Assembly: GCA_016800925.1 (NCBI GenBank)
Contig: JABCPU010000020.1
Span: 124,001-188,000 of the forward strand
Direction of reading: 5' to 3'
DNA: 64,000 nt
DNA from: Suillus spraguei
Taxonomy: Eukaryota; Basidiomycota; Agaricomycetes; Boletales; Suillaceae
Part shown: in pieces, positions 24,257-35,319 of the stretch
Layout of the letters: every line of letters begins with the position of its first letter
How positions within the stretch are numbered: position 1 is the first letter of the stretch
Made by a program: the position numbers and the translations under genes
The notes under the pieces: generated by a model
Database searches by the model: none
The model's input: only the letters and a program-made list of their open reading frames with translations
What the model was told of the DNA's origin: nothing

Positions 24257-26073
24257 CTACTGTACCCGTCTAAAATTGTCGTGTTCCCAGTGCATTTGAA
24301 CAAAGTCCAAATCGTGCCGCGGCATCAACCATTCCAGAAATAGGAAGAATAGGCAATCCACCACAAGGATTATTGTGTAGATCGGTCCTGCAAACGGCCC
24401 CAGTTCCATAGTTCTATGGTATCTTATTTTAGCTAGGGTCCACCCAAACGAATGTGTGCAAAGTTACCTTTGCATTCGAGTCCAGAGATCCATTTGCTCC
24501 GACTTCATGACAGCATTGTACACGATCTCGGTTCGTTTTGCGACATCTCCCCAGTTGTAAAAGTTTTTTACCCTTTGATGAGCTTCTATGGGGTCATGCT
24601 GGCCTTTCGACACAATCGCGACCGCCTCGGACAGGGCACGGATCAAATCTGAAAAAAGAACGGTGAAACGGTGAAAAAGCGGTCCAGAATGATAAATGCG
24701 ACTTGCGCAGAGTCCCACACGTACCATCCTCCTCTGGCTTCGCAAATGAGATCATATCGTGAGGGAGAATCTCTGGGACTCCGCCTACTCGTGTCGAGAC
24801 CACATAAAGACCAGCGCACGCAGCTTCCAATATCGCGATCCCAAACGATTCCGTCAGTGATGTGTTCAGAAATATAGATCCTCTCACGAGAACCTGCAGG
24901 GTCGTGTATGAATGATGATCATGAGAATCGAATTTGCTCATGTCTACTTACGTCTCGCACGTCGCGATGTCGAACTGGACCGAGAAGCTCTATACGGTCT
25001 TGAAGGAGATGTCGTTCTCTTACTTGTAATAGGTCATTCAGCTTGGGTCCGTCTCCCCCTAGGCCAGCGAATGAGGATTAGATGATATCGGGAATGGAGC
25101 GACTCACCCACGATGAAATTGACGTTAGGAAAGGCGGAACATATTCGAGGGGCAGTGGCGACTAGTAAGTCAATGCCTTTACGATACGCCAGACGAGACA
25201 AAACCACGATATAGACTGGAGAAAAATTAGTTGTCCCCTTCGACTACAATGACATAGAAGTACTTGCTAGTCTCTGACGCCACCGGCTCAGTAGCTGGAG
25301 TAAACTGCTCTGCAACCAAAGCGTTTGGAATCACATAAACATTTGGCCGAACGACAAGTGCAGAGGAATCTTTGGACTTTTCAAATAACTGTCCACGCAG
25401 GACTGTATTTTCCCTTCTGATTCACGATCACGAGAAAATAAGGACGATATCGACTGTAAGGGATGACCACCTACCCAGTATGCGAGACACAAATCACAGC
25501 GTCGACATTTTTGAGAGCAGCAGCCAGGAGTTTGTTGGTTAATATGCTCGCTGCATCTTCAAATCCAAAAAGACTGTGATCGGTGAACACCGTGCGCACG
25601 CCAAGATGGGGCGCGTGTAGAATAGCCTCCTGGCCCAGAGACGATAAACTTGCGTGCGCATGAACCAGGTGAATATGCTCGCGTGCAATGATGACGCGAA
25701 AATATGGTAAAAACGTGAAATAATTCGGAAGAGTGGCGGAGGATGCGATGGTAGGAAATGGTATGTAGTATACTTTAAGGCCTGGCAGAAGCCAGCGAAC
25801 GCCCACTCTGTCTGGAGGATGACTGTGTGTGATTACGATCACCTGAAAATGTTGGATGTAAGATGAATGATTGTAGATGACGTCCAAGGAGTTTAAAAAA
25901 TCATGCCTTGTGACCACGGCGGGTGAGATTTGCACTGAGCATGAATATGTGGTTTTCTACTCCACCCACGTTTGGGTGGAAGAAGTCAGATATCATCCTG
26001 AATGATGTAGGATTTAGAATGCGCTTGCCTCAATACGGGATACATACGCAATTGCGAAAGGCTCATGCTTCAT
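24257..26073 (-). CDS. GPI3: GPI3/PIG-A, catalytic subunit of GPI N-acetylglucosaminyltransferase
   Basis: Nine exons on the minus strand: 26073-26048, 25997-25907, 25842-25475, 25416-25268, 25215-25108, 25058-24952, 24893-24725, 24648-24468 and 24413-24257. They sum to 1356 nt, giving 451 aa, matching yeast Gpi3. The protein transfers GlcNAc from UDP-GlcNAc to phosphatidylinositol on the cytoplasmic face of the ER, the first step of GPI anchor synthesis. Visible family features: [15 protein letters not shown] at the N-terminus, [26 protein letters not shown], and the GT4 EX7E motif ESFGIAILE (Glu298, Glu306) followed by [12 protein letters not shown]. One C-terminal membrane helix follows ([18 protein letters not shown]). 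Introns 2 (25906-25843) and 4 (25267-25216) use GC donors. A tRNA gene lies about 85 bp upstream on the same strand. Confidence 0.95.
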
Positions 26074-26158
26074 TTCGTGGCGACAATCGAGGCTCGAGCG
26101 AACGGGTTCTCCGCGAGTAATCATACTATAGTGACACTAGTATCGAAAAAGAAAAAAG

Positions 26159-26241
26159 TGGCTCGACCCAGGATCGAACTGGGAACCTTCTGTGAACAAG
26201 ATAATGTGAGACAGAAATCATAACCATTAGACCATCGAACC
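26159..26241 (-). tRNA. tRNA-Val (anticodon CAC) with 10-nt intron
   Basis: The minus strand folds into a complete cloverleaf. Acceptor stem GGTTCGA pairs with TCGAGCC (one G-T pair), then discriminator A. The D arm contains TAATGGTTA. The anticodon stem TCTGT/ACAGA is perfect, and the T arm is CCCAG-TTCGATC-CTGGG. The loop reads C-T-CAC-A, with the 10-nt intron TTATCTTGTT directly after position 37, the canonical place. Removing it gives a 73-nt tRNA. The anticodon occupies 26208-26206. A T6 run downstream (26157-26152) is a Pol III terminator. Internal A and B box sequences fit (TGGTCTAATGG, GGTTCCCAGTTCGATCC region). CCA is not encoded. Confidence 0.92.
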
Positions 26242-26249
26242 GCGCAAGC

Positions 26250-26549
26250 TTTGGTAAGCATGGCATCACATAATCACACTTAACGCATCCAGTCTCAACC
26301 CTCCCTTGAGTCCCCCCAAATCCTTTCGAATTCCCTGACTTCCGAGTCCATCCCGATTGTCCAACAAGAAATACATATATACATGTGCCATCTATCCAAT
26401 ACGATACATTGAAGCGGTGGAGAACGATGGTGAACACTATGCTATAGACAAGATGCTAGATGCTAGATGCTAGAGGGACGTGTCCATACAAATCCGTACG
26501 CTGCTTTGCATCTGAAAAACGATCATTTGTATACTCTTGTAGTTATATA
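26250..26549. repeat. Shared 3'-flank of the aspartic protease duplication units
   Basis: The block with CAACAAGAAATACATATATACATGTG (26365-26391) and CTATCCAATACGATACATTGAAGCGGTGGAG recurs downstream of the other three protease genes (35130-35330, 38300-38510, 60430-60600). It marks the downstream edge of the duplicated protease segments. No gene seen in it. Confidence 0.7.
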
Positions 26550-28030
26550 TTAGTTGGTAGTGGCATCAGTGAACTGAGTTTCGGCAAAACCGACGCGGGA
26601 GCGGGAGCCATCAAGCACAGTATAGAAGCGCTGCATAAATGTGTAGCCAATCTTAAAGTCCTTCCCTAGGCCAGAGGGCGTGCCAATGTCGACAATGATG
26701 AGATATATGGTATTGGGATCAACATCGGGATTAAACCTGGCTAAGAGAGAATGAAGCCAGATTTGGGCATTGCGGGTGAGACTGAAGATTCGCTGTGCAA
26801 AATGGTGAACAAGGGGTAAGAGGGCTGATAGAATTGACGTACGCCTTCAATATGGAATTCCAAATGCTGTAGGGCCCTGTACTGGTAAGGGGTTACCCTG
26901 AGAACACCAGTTCTCGGATCTAAAGTACCGCCGGCTGCAGCCTCATACTTTTCATAGGCATCTATTAAACGTTGATTAGATTACAAGCTGCACCCTAGAT
27001 ACACACCGGTGGCAATGAAAATAAAGTTGCTGCCAGTATCGACGATACCAGCACTGTTGCCCAAGATCTTCTCTTGGCCATAGGTGATCCTCTGCTTGAT
27101 ACCCCAATAGCGCGCTGAGGGTGGCATTTCGGTGATAGCACTGAAACAAAACAATTACTATCAGTCTGGATTGACCTAGGAGCTGAAGTAGCTTACGTGT
27201 AGACAGTGTTACCCCTGTACTTGGTATCGTCAGGTTCACCAAAGGTGAGCTCTCCGGGATAGTTGTCTGGATCTGCAGTGGGCTGCAAAGAGATACCAAC
27301 AATACGCCAATCAATCTTGCCTTGTTCAAACTGGCAGTCAGTGATAGTCGGAATCGTGTCATCCATGGCAAATGACATAGCATTGCGTGACAAGGCTTCA
27401 GGCCCGATGCCAAGGATACCGTCTTCACCTGCAACGAGGCCTAATGAAGTAGAAGCAACACCGAGTTGGAAATCGGTGACGGTGAGCCCACCACCGAGAG
27501 TGACGGTATCGCGATAAATCATTCCTACGGATAATCGTAGGTATTCAAGCTTTCAATTTATGATAGTGTTATATGTCATACCTTTGAAGGAGGCCGCAGT
27601 GTTATCACTCTCAGAACCATATTGTTCCGTTACAGGGAAGCCAGAAAGACGCTAGTGTCTGTCTCCAGATATTTAGTAGAGGCAACCCATGTGACCGAGG
27701 TGCCGGATTCGACAACCAAGTTGTCTTCAATAATGCATTAGCAGACGCATGTTTTCTAAGTGTTGAACTGAGAGGTTGTGGGGGGGGGCTGCCAACGCCA
27801 ACCGTTATGGTGTAATCCAAATAACTATTCGTCACAGGAATGCTATTAGCACGTCGGCCATGCGCGTTGTAGCCCCCAAAGGCTGCCACGCTGCAAGAAA
27901 TTAATAGTGCCATTGAAGAAGTTTAACCTCCTGGCGAGGGGAGGGTGATAGAGGAATTGCAAACTTCAAGGGGCGATCCCGTGATTGACAAAGCCAGGCA
28001 AAGCATCGACAAGGATGCAGCGAGGAACAT
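26550..28030 (-). pseudogene. Polyporopepsin-like aspartic protease, copy 1 (pseudogene)
   Basis: Collinear with the intact copies over all six exons, but broken. In exon 1 the CTCCCCCTTACC of the intact copies has lost one base, and a TAA follows within a few codons (near 27935). About 14 nt of the propeptide are missing. The donor of intron 1 has changed from GTTAGT to TCTCAG. The first catalytic motif reads ESGTS where copy 4 has DSGSS, so the catalytic Asp is Glu. The second motif (VDTGSN) is normal. The C-terminus (RVGFAETQFTDATTN) is open to the TAA at 26552-26550. The ATG at 28030 and the signal-peptide-like start are still present. Confidence 0.8.
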
Positions 28031-28690
28031 GGTTTACTGGAAAGTAGTATCATATTCTGATACTCAATAGTCCATTATATATTGCCAGCGAACGCGATGA
28101 TAATGTTGGGCACCTTAGCCACGTATGAAACGTACCACTTCGAAAAAGCGATGATGAGGTAGTTGCGATCCGAGTCATCGCGAGTGCAAGGATTCGACTT
28201 TCTGCTTTTAATGCTGGCAGCAGGAATTTACAATTTGCTTGTCCACCAATAGTGCAAAGGTTGATTGACTTACCTTGGGTTCATTTCTGCCGAAATTCCA
28301 TCATGAATACACCTTTGTAGAATGCCATTGCCCAGGGTTAGTGTAACAAGCGTTGCTGAGGAGAGCGGTTACATATCCACATTAATATTGGACACGAAAT
28401 CTTGGCCCGCCGTTACGTCACATCAGGAAAAACTCGAAATTGTGGGAGTGACAGCGCTCAGCTGTAGTAAAATGTAGGCCACTGGGTGGGATTTAAAACT
28501 CCAGATTTCGTTCTAAACCTTACTAAGGAATAAAGCATTTATTCGTAGTATTACTGGCAGTGAGTGAGATAGCGAAGATCGTATGCTAAATGGCAATCTA
28601 GGTTGAGGTGCAAGCGGGATTTGCCATTGTTTGTCCAACTCGGTGAAGGGAACAAAATCAAATCTGCTCTAAAGCTGTAATTTCAATTAA
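28031..28690. repeat. Upstream segment of protease copy 1
   Basis: 28100-28470 is a copy of the sequence also found upstream of protease copy 2 (36890-37200, same orientation) and at 40390-40760 and 63840-64000 in opposite orientation. It contains a conserved exon-like block on the minus strand (CIHDGISAEMNPR then GTAAGT). No complete gene is seen. Confidence 0.5.
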
Positions 28691-28704
28691 CCGTTCTATT
28701 GTAT

Positions 28705-29009
28705 CATAGATTTACAGCGTGACACTTCTCGTTGACATGTCAGGGCCGCCTCCCAGTACTCCAACGCCAAAGCTTTCTGGAACAAATAGCATGCCGATTG
28801 GTGGTAAAGGTAATCGCTTTTGTGGTTCTACGTCCGCATCCACAACTACTGTCTGCGCCTTTCCAGCCTGCGGCGAGTTCGTGAGGCGCCCATGTGTCTG
28901 CAAGTAACTCGTAGCCTGTGGTTTCCCGCTCTCTTTGTCCACCTACTGGTATGAAGGACACTCATGATCGACCAGTATGTTCTACATATCATTGTGACAC
29001 TGTTCCATA
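28705..29009 (+). pseudogene. WW-gene fragment a, left half (matches exon 6 of the WW gene)
   Basis: It matches 22555-22875 of the WW-domain gene: the end of intron 5 (GATTTACAG), exon 6 (SGPPSTPTPKLSGTNSMPIGG) and the first nucleotides of intron 6. Several small deletions break the frame (for example near 28830 and 28890). It stops exactly at the LTR of the Gypsy element and resumes at 34302, so it is one fragment split by an insertion. Confidence 0.85.
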
Positions 29010-29198
29010 TGTAAGCATGACGCTTACTACGCACACGTGATGGTTGTTGTTCCCTGTTAGGACGGTTCGATATATATACTGTGTTCCCCCTGTACGCACA
29101 CCTTACCTTCTTACCTTACCGTCAAATCCATACGCTCATCCACGTTATCCGGTTTCGTGTCACTGTTAGTGTCGGCTGTTCATCGTGACAGCCTCACA
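29010..29198 (+). repeat. 5' LTR of Gypsy element 1
   Basis: 189 bp, starts TGTAAGCATGACG and ends CCTCACA. A TATATATACTG segment near 29073 may be the TATA box. It is followed by CT and a T-run. Confidence 0.93.
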
Positions 29199-29448
29199 CT
29201 TTTTTTTTTAACGTTCAACTGAGTGTATCTGTTTGCAAAACCATAACCTCACTGCTACTAGGGTAGGGAATTGACCACGACGGTCAACCCGCCAACTGTA
29301 AAAACAACTCAAACTGCCGCCCTGCCGCTCTCGCATCCCTGTACCTTCGTCGTTTATCACAACAAGGAGTCGTGCGAGGCTAAATCAAGCACTGAGTGAC
29401 TTACCTTCGGTACACACCTCGCCGGACCGAACGTCATCACCTGACCAG

Positions 29449-30456
29449 GTGTTGTCACCTGATCGTGTGACATCACCTGTTGATACGGCAAATACGCCTA
29501 CTACGGCGCATATATCCTCTGATTCCGACGAAAGTGAAAGTTCTTCAATTCTCGCACCTACCACAATACGTGTGCTGTCAGACTCTGATTCAAGCGACTC
29601 AGATTACCGCATTATTCCGCCAGTTATGACTTCCAAAATTGCACGTGTCAACCAAGCGTCTGCGAGCAAACCGCCGTTTCTCACACCAGGCGAAGTGACC
29701 CCAGAGGTACTGCGGGCTTGGGAAATGGGTTGTACTCAGTTCTTTAGGCATAAGGACGTGCCAGAAGATGAAATGGTTGGAAAGGTTGCGTGGGGCATGC
29801 AAGACCCGCGCATACAAGACTGGTATCTTACCAATCAAGACAAGATCGATGCTCTCGCGTTTAAAGAGTACATGGTCGAGGTTCGCAAAATATGGCTCCC
29901 CACCGGCTGGGCAGATACTGTCAGGCGCAAGATGTTGGCCTCCTCACAAGGACAACGCCCTTTCAGCGAATGGGCTATCGACATTCAGAGCCAGAACACG
30001 CTCCTTAGGGGGACAACGTCCCACCTGACTGATGTCCATATTCTGTACCATCTCGAGTCACATCTAAATGCCGACCTCGCCGCCGATTATCATGCCGAAC
30101 GTATCGTTGAAGAGAACTTGCAATTGTGGATTGAAAAGGTTCGCGTTCTCGACGAGAAATGTCTTCGTTACCTTGCCAGGCAAAAGGAAGCAGTAGAGAA
30201 TGCCTTGCGCAATGAACGTGCACGCTCCGCCAACGACAAGAAACCAAACACCAACACGCGCTCGTATACCAAGAGTGGTAGCTCACAGGCTAAAGAACCT
30301 TCCAAGCCGTTCACACGTCTGCCGGCTCTCACTGACACTGAACGACAACTCTTGCGAGACAACAATGGTTGTTTCAAGTGCCGGGAGCGTTCGCTGGTCA
30401 CACCTCGTCAGGCTGTCCAAAGGGTTTTCCGGATGGCGCTTCATACAAGACACTGA
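29449..30456 (+). pseudogene. Gag ORF of Gypsy element 1 (frameshifted in the zinc knuckle)
   Basis: The frame begins with a Ser/Asp-rich N-terminus and continues into a capsid-like region (PEVLRAWEMGCTQFF near residue 83, later TSHLTDVHILYHLESHL). It then reaches the first half of a zinc knuckle (CFKC at about residues 310-313). After that it leaves the true frame. The His and second Cys pair (GHTSSGCPKGFP) are encoded in the pol frame at 30395-30440. A programmed frameshift inside the knuckle is improbable, so a one-base change is the simpler reading. Confidence 0.85.
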
Positions 30457-33400
30457 CAGCCTCAGCAGTGTTAGCGAAGAAATCCAAGAAGAAAGAAGTC
30501 GTAGCAGCCATTGATGTAGACGACGACGCCGAGACTGTAGCAGTGGTTATGCCGTCCACAGTCCTAGGCAATGGAACTGACTCGGGCGAAGAGTGCGTGG
30601 CTCCACTACAAACCCCTCACCTTCGCTGGGAGTGCCTAGTTAATGGGCCTGCCGTATCTTCTCCTGTCACCGTTTCTGTTCTCATTGACCATGGCTCTTC
30701 TTTAGTTCTGATTGGTGAAGACCTCGTTAAACAACTCGGATTGCGCCGTCGCAAGCTTGCAAAATCAATACCCGTCTCACTTGCATTGTCTCAAGACAAA
30801 GACTCTTTTCTTTTCACGCATTACGTCAAATTATCATGTACCTCTCTTGACAACGTTTACACCTCTCGAAACGTACGCGCCATTATTGCGCCTAATCTTT
30901 GTACTCCCCTTCTGTTGGGTGGCCCGTTTTTGCAACATAATCGAATTGTTGTCGATCATGAGCTGCGTACTTGCATTGTTAAAGAGACTAACTATGACTT
31001 GTTGCAGCCGCTAAAACGTAATGCACCCCCTCCTCAACGTGTATCACCATCGGGTCCAAAGCTGTTCTGGATGAAGCAAGACGTCGTCAGCGAACTCAAG
31101 ACAGTGCTTCCCGAACTAAAGAACATTGTGGATGATGAATGCGAACAGGTCCGGGGTACTGACATTTTAGCAGCGATACAATCACGCATAGATGGAATTT
31201 GCTACCAAGAGCAATTAAAGGCCCTGGATGCGAAATATAAATCGTCATTCGCAGATCGTTTCCCCTCGGATATTCCGCACAATGATACCATGCCCAGTGA
31301 TGTTTTATTTCGTATTAACTTAAAAGATGCTAACAAAATAGTACAACAACGATCCTACGACTGCCCAAAGAAGTATCGCGATGCGTGGAAAACGTTGTTG
31401 GACTCACACGTCGAAAGTGGACGCCTGCGTCACTCAGACAGTGAATGGTCCTCCCCATCATTCATCATTCCGAAGCCAGATCCAACGGTACTTCCACGAT
31501 GGGTCAATGACTTCAGAAAGCTCAATCTGAACACGATTGCCGACAATCACCCTTTGCCCCGCATCGATGAAATACTTAAAGACTGCGCTAAAGGCAAGTT
31601 CTTTGGTAAAATCGACATGACTAACGCGTTTTTTCAAACACGAGTTCACCCCGATGATATGAAATACCTCGCTATCCATACTCCGTGGGGTAAGTATGAA
31701 TGGACAGTCATGCCCATGGGAGTGCAAAATGCACCAGCTGTGCATCAGCGACGAATGACAGCAGCTCTGCGTCACCTCATTGGCAAGATCTGCCACGTCT
31801 ACCTCGATGATATCATCATTTGGTCGCAAACGCTTGAAGAACATGAGAAGAATGTTCAACAGGTACTAGAAGCACTTCGGACAGCGCATCTTTATTGCTC
31901 GGTGAAGAAAACATCCCTCTTTAATACGGAAATTGACTTCTTAGGACACCACATCTCGGCACGAGGTATTGACGCGGATAACTCAAAGATCGCACGTATC
32001 CTTGACTGGCCGAGACCTCATAAGGCTAAGCACGTCCGATCCTTTCTCGGTTTTGTGTGCTATCTTGCTGATCATTTGCAAAATGTCGCCAAACACACAC
32101 AAGTCCTGACACCACTGACAACAAAGGCAGCCGAGCTAAGGTTCCCTGTTTGGACTTCAGAACATGAAGAGGCATTCAATGCCATCAAACACCTCGTCGT
32201 CAGCCCACAATGTCTCACCGTTATCGATCACAATAATCCGCGTGATAACCAAATTTGGTTAACATGCGATGCTTCGGACTATGCTACAAGCGCGGTGTTA
32301 TCATGGGGTCCCACCAGAGAATCTGCTCGGCCTGTTGCCTTCGACTCAGCACAACTTCGTCCCGCAGAAGTCAATTACCCTGTGCACGAAAAGGAGTTGC
32401 TTGCGATCATACGAGCATTGAAGAAGTGGCGACTTGATCTCTTGGGTATGCACGTTAATGTGTTTACTGACCACCGCATGCTGCAGAACTTCAACAGCCA
32501 ACGTGACTTGTCCAGATGACAAGCTCGATGGGCTGAGTATATGTCTCAGTATGATATCAGCATACATTATATTAAAGGTGAAGACAACGAGGCTGTGTGC
32601 GCAGCTATCTTGACCATAGTGAGCGACCCGTCCTTGCAGGAACAGATTCTCCAAGGATACAAGGAGGACCCCTGGTGCCGTCGGCTAGACGACCTCCTTA
32701 ACTCCTTGCCTGGGCTCAGAAAGGATGACAAGGGTTTGTTCTATATCGCTGATCGCTTAGTGATCCCGCGTGTCGACAATCTTCGTGAACACCTTTTTCA
32801 TGCAGCTCACAACGCGGCCGGTCATTTCGGAGCTGACAAATCCTACGTGCTGTTGAGGGGCTCCTACTACTGGCCCAACATGCGTAAGGATCTGGTCGAA
32901 TCATACATCCCGTCTTGCACAGCATGTATGCGCAACAAATCCAACATGACATCGACAGCTGGCCCCTTACATCCCTTGCCTGTGCCCGATGAACGCGGTG
33001 ACTCAGTGGGGGTAGACTTCATCGGTCCCCTCCCTGAGGACAATGGGTATAACATGCTCATTTCAATCACTGATCGTCTGAACGCAGATATTCGCTTGGT
33101 GCCGTGCAAGGACAACATTTCGGCAGAACACTTCGCAACACTCTTCTTCAATCACTGGTACTGTGAAAACGGTTTACCTAAAGAGATTGTTTCGGATTGT
33201 GATAAGCTGTTTTTGTCAAAATTCTGGCGTGCTTTACACAAACTGACTGGTATCAAATTGAAGATGTCTTCGGCCTATCACCCTGAAATAGACGGCGCTA
33301 GTGAATGCACAAACAAGACCGTGAACCAATGTTTGCATTACTATGTCGATCGAAATCACAAGGGCTGGGTCAGAGTGCTTCCCCGGGTACGTTTCCACAT

Positions 33401-33917
33401 GATGAATACGGTGAACACCAGTACCGGGTACTCTCCGTTTCAGTTACATCTCGGCAGACAGCCAAGAATGTTGCCTCCTCTGATGGAAGACACAACGCCA
33501 TTTGTTGTCGGGTCTGAAGAAGAACGGGCGTCACGCTTGCTGTCACAGCTCAAACATGACCTCCTCGAAGCTCAAGATAATCTGATCGCTGCAAAAGCCA
33601 CACAGGCAACTCAGACGAACAAGCATCGCGCTAAGACCATAGTCTTCAAGATCGGAGATCGCATTCTCCTCGCTACAAAACATCGAAGGCGTGAATACAT
33701 GCAGAAGGGAGATAACCGCGTTGCCAAGTTCATGCCCCGATACGACGGCCCCTACACAGTACTCGACGCCCACCCAGAAACATCGACATACACTCTAGAC
33801 TTACCAAACTCACCCAATATCTTCCCTACGTTCCACATCAGCCAGTTACGTCCATACCACATGAATGACGCGCATCTATTCCCCGCTCGTGAACTCCCTC
33901 GCCGGGTCCTGTGGTGA
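30369..33917 (+). pseudogene. Pol region of Gypsy element 1 (PR, RT, RNase H, integrase), one in-frame stop
   Basis: The frame is continuous apart from the TGA at 32517-32519. Domain order: retropepsin-like (LIDHGSSLVLIG around 30680-30720, with His in the motif); RT from about 31440, with WVNDFRKLN, FFGKIDMTNAFFQ and the YLDD catalytic box near 31802; RNase H (WLTCDASDYATSAVL near 32262 and NYPVHEKELLAI). Integrase follows, with an HHCC zinc site (AGHFGADKSY ... CTACM) and the DDE core (VDFIGPLPED; SDCDKLF; HPEIDGASECTNK). Two places where relatives usually have Arg read Cys (SDCD, SECT). These and the stop are CGN-to-TGN type changes, as expected from deamination at CpG. Confidence 0.88.
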
Positions 33918-34102
33918 CTGAAGACGGACAGCTAGAAAACTTCATCGAAAAGATCATCGACGAACGCAAGGTTGGCCGCGGCAAACGATACTTGGTGCGC
34001 TGGGTTGGATTCGGAGAGGAGGACGATGAATGGATCGCGCGGCGTGACCTCGAGGACTGCGAGGCCTTGGATGTTTGGGAGAAGGAACGATCACAAAGAT
34101 AG
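33911..34102 (+). pseudogene. Chromodomain at the integrase C-terminus of Gypsy element 1
   Basis: A 63-residue frame with the chromodomain signature: IEKIIDERKVGRGKRYLVRW, then GFGEEDDEWI, with the aromatic Tyr and Trp positions present. It is shifted one frame relative to integrase. One base lost near 33905 (LPR then GPVVTEDG) explains the break. Chromodomains of this class guide integration toward heterochromatin marks (chromoviruses). Confidence 0.88.
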
Positions 34103-34112
34103 TGGGGAAGGG

Positions 34113-34301
34113 TGTAAGCATGACGCTTACTACGCACACGTGACGGTTGTTGTTCCCTGTTAGGACGGTTCGATATATATACTGTGTTCCCCCTGTACGC
34201 ACACCTTACCTTCTTACCGTACCGTCAAATCCATACGCTCATCCACGTTATCCGGTTTCGTGTCACTGTTAGTGTCGGCTGTTCATCGTGACAGCCTCAC
34301 A
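34113..34301 (+). repeat. 3' LTR of Gypsy element 1
   Basis: 189 bp, same ends as the 5' LTR. Differences seen: C for T near 34143 and G for T near 34220. Confidence 0.93.
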
Positions 34302-34545
34302 CCATACTTTCGTCCATAGCCCCGTATGGACACGTCTACGACAGAGAGCGTTCAATCAAGATTTCCGCTGATCAACGTCGTCAAACAGAGCATGTTGTTT
34401 CACCTGTACGTTCTCTTTTGTGTGGAAATGAATTTAGGCTTCACAAGTTTATGTCGCAGCTCCTTCCGCGCAAGCCTCTCTCTGTACCTGATCTATCTGC
34501 GAATGCCCCTATCAATACAAATTCACTATCACAGCTAGGTGCATA
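34302..34545 (+). pseudogene. WW-gene fragment a, right half
   Basis: It continues fragment a after the retrotransposon, starting with the duplicated CCATA. It matches 22880-23115: intron 6 end, exon 7 (PYGHVYDRERSIKI... with shifts), intron 7 and exon 8 (LLPRKPLSVPDLSANAPINT). The match stops where the original reads GGTGCACGTGC. Confidence 0.85.
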
Positions 34546-35319
34546 AGCGTGGCATGAGACAATTACACCCAGCATCTGCTATCCAAGTTACCAGTCACTC
34601 ATAAGCTGGGAGAAAACCTTCCGCAGCTTCATCCTACTGCTGAGTCGTGACAATGATATGCAATGTCTCTTATGAAATTTAATAAAAATTTCGAGCCTCC
34701 CTCGAGTCCCCCAAAATCCGTTCGAATTTTCTGTTTTCGAATAAAAATGCCGCTACAAATAAAATATAAGACAATGATCATGACAAGGTTTAGAATAGCA
34801 CACGAGGAGGTTCAGACATGAAAAGGTTCAGAAATACTGGGAAACAAGCAAGTTGACGAAGGTTTCAGTGCGACAAGATTTAGCTTATCTCACCAGTAGC
34901 TCTATTCCCTATTTACCTCTATTTATTCTAGGCATACTCAAGGTATACTCATTTCGGTCACGAGGTTGGGCGTTAGGCGTTGGGCTTGGGCGTTGGGCGT
35001 TCAACTTTGAGCTCCCCTATTAAATAATTAAATGGCATGCGATGTCTCTTATGAAATTTGATAAAATGTTTGAGCCTCCCTCGAGTCCCCCAGAATCCGT
35101 TCGAATTTTCTGTTTTCGAGTCTATCATGATTGTCCAACAAGAAATACATATATAAATATGTAAACATGCTATTTATCCAAAACGATACATTGAAGCGGT
35201 GAAGAACGATGGTGAGTACTATGGTATAGACAAGATGCAAGATGCTAGAGGGACGTGTCTATGCAAATCCGTGCACTGCTTCGCATCTGAAAGACATTCC
35301 TTTGTATACTTTGGTAATT
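34546..35319. repeat. Spacer of the WW-fragment/protease duplication unit
   Basis: 34550-34740 matches 38090-38290 (CTCCGCAGCTTCATCCTACTGCTGAGTCGTGACAATG shared). A second partial copy of its last part occurs at 35030-35110. AT-rich, with CGTTGGGC repeats near 34970-35000. No gene is supported. Confidence 0.55.

Larger units (their letters stand above)
29010..34301 (+). mobile_element. Ty3/Gypsy LTR retrotransposon 1 (chromovirus), complete with 5-bp TSD
   Basis: It has two 189-bp LTRs (29010-29198 and 34113-34301), both TG...CA, differing at only about two positions, so the insertion is young. The 5-bp target duplication CCATA lies at 29005-29009 and 34302-34306. A purine tract GTGGGGAAGGG (34102-34112) directly precedes the 3' LTR. 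The internal part encodes gag, protease, RT, RNase H, integrase and a C-terminal chromodomain, in the Ty3/Gypsy order. Three lesions break the polyprotein: a frameshift in the zinc knuckle (about 30390), a TGA at 32517-32519 and a frameshift before the chromodomain (about 33905). I could not identify a primer-binding site with confidence. Confidence 0.95.

Noticed and set aside
26159..26241. tRNA-Glu(CTC) instead of tRNA-Val(CAC)
   Set aside because: The Glu reading needs a shifted anticodon stem with a G at position 32 and a G-T closing pair. The Val reading gives a perfect TCTGT/ACAGA stem, T33 and a canonical intron after position 37.
30369..30440. Programmed frameshift between gag and pol in Gypsy element 1
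   Set aside because: The shift lies within the zinc knuckle and would cut it in two in the Gag product. A one-base mutation is simpler, especially with two other lesions present.
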